A DNA stretch of 64,000 bases, taken from contig JAQMWT010000035.1 in NCBI GenBank assembly GCA_029834535.1, positions 62,001 through 126,000 of the forward strand. The letters run 5' to 3'. The notes below the pieces were generated by a model. That model saw only the letters and a program-made list of their open reading frames with translations. It searched no databases and was not told where the DNA came from. The DNA comes from Chrysophaeum taylorii (lineage: Eukaryota > Sar > Pelagophyceae > Pelagomonadales > Pelagomonadaceae). A program made the translations under genes and the position numbers. This document shows, one piece after another, positions 63,263 through 64,000 of this stretch (its first letter is position 1; each line of letters begins with the position of its first letter).

Positions 63263-64000
63263 TGCAGAGAAATCTGCTGCCTCTTACCTAGAAGTAAATC
63301 TGTCCGTCGTTGAAAAGTGATCTCGCCTTGCCTTCTTTTTCCTTTCTACACAGTCAATTAGTCCTCTGATTTGTGCTCAAGCTCATCATCATGGTCTAGC
63401 GCGTCCCGAGGTATGTAGCTCTAGACACTTAACCTTTCTCGTGTAGTTCTATATGCCGCCTGTCGTGTTCTGAGGATATAGGGAACATACCTTTCATTCC
63501 CCGAATTAAATACTTCCAGACGTTCATGATGAGACGGGATGGTTTCCCAGGTGACTAGCCACTGCATGGTAAATGTTCTGCCGGTTATGGGCCCAGGCTG
63601 GTCCCTGAGAAGCAATGTGTAAACGCGTGCTCGTAACCTATGGGTTTTGGACGGTTACCGCGCCAGTCCAGCCTCGCCACGCAAACACGCTTATTTATAT
63701 AACGCCATTACCATTGGGCTGTATATAGCATATTTCGCACACGTGATCGTGTAACCTTGTGTGCACCTGTTCATAGTATCGTACTGTCATGTTAATGTTG
63801 GTGTGTGTGTAAGTTGGCTAACCTGTACTCTTGCACACATGCTGTGGAATATTTTGGGTACGTCCACTCGTACATTCCATGGCAGTGCACTTACCAAGCT
63901 CCTCGAGTACGACTCGTACGAAGCATACACTCGGTCATGCAAGGACTACGAGATCCTCCGGAATCACATTCTCGATCGCGTTCTCCTGCAATGGAAGACC
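63263..64000 (+). mobile_element. Second copia element, 5' part, running off the window
   Basis: A full-length LTR (63263-63879) is followed by the primer site TGGCAGTGCACTT. From about 63900 it jumps into Gag coding sequence equal to 52297 onward, so ~400 bp of leader and Gag start are deleted at a short match (CTCCTCGAG / TTCCTCGAG). Whether it inserted into the 3' LTR of the first element or arose by recombination is unclear. Confidence 0.88.

Overview
The window is eukaryotic nuclear DNA. It holds a presenilin gene, non-LTR (LINE), Ty3 and Ty1/copia retrotransposons, Helitron-like elements and DNA transposons, and has no operons, ribosome-binding-site patterns or bacterial gene spacing. 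The long PT/PS-rich tandem repeats in the large surface protein resemble cell-surface proteins of stramenopile algae, so a heterokont alga is my best guess; the sequence does not prove it. Most of the 64 kb is nested mobile DNA. Only two host genes look intact: a compact presenilin (19078-19911, minus) and a 2918-residue membrane-anchored repeat protein with three choice-of-anchor-A-like domains (39713-48469, plus).

Layout. 1-7.0 kb: a decayed minus-strand proline-rich gene, split by a 5'-truncated LINE (1058-3970, 9-bp target duplication). 7.2-9.0 kb: a 278-bp MITE with ~90-bp inverted repeats and a dead LINE. 9867-18050: Ty3 element 1 (minus, 5-bp target duplication GGTAG). 19.1-19.9 kb: presenilin. 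20.0-34.7 kb: two Helitron-like copies (A and B), loaded with LINE-derived short repeats. Copy B is split by Ty3 element 2 (23808-33671, minus, 4-bp target duplication CATG, ~98% identical LTRs). 34940-37384: a DNA transposon with 27-bp inverted repeats and an 8-bp target duplication. 39.7-48.5 kb: the surface protein gene. 49.1-51.2 kb: a LINE 3' end, a TIR element and Helitron copy C. 51274-63262: a Ty1/copia element, with a second copia copy starting at 63263 and running off the window. The first copia element is itself interrupted by Helitron copy D (53709-55015) and a LINE-derived short element (58775-59136).

The most interesting signal is that two unrelated LTR retrotransposons each carry a C5 cytosine DNA methyltransferase domain. 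In the copia element it lies between protease and integrase, with the PPC catalytic motif and a QSRERW motif. In Ty3 element 2 it is a separate ORF just after the protease, but the catalytic Cys codon reads Ser (PPS). The copia element also repeats a heptapeptide, T-[AE]-[TK]-S-L-N-[Y/stop], at four positions that separate its products. This looks like the recognition site of its own protease.

Nesting gives relative ages: Helitron B is older than Ty3-2; Helitron A is older than short elements S1 and S2; the copia element is older than Helitron D and S4; the minus-strand gene at 0-7 kb is older than the LINE. Short elements S0-S4 share their 3' end and TTAG-repeat tail with the LINE, so they were probably mobilised by it.
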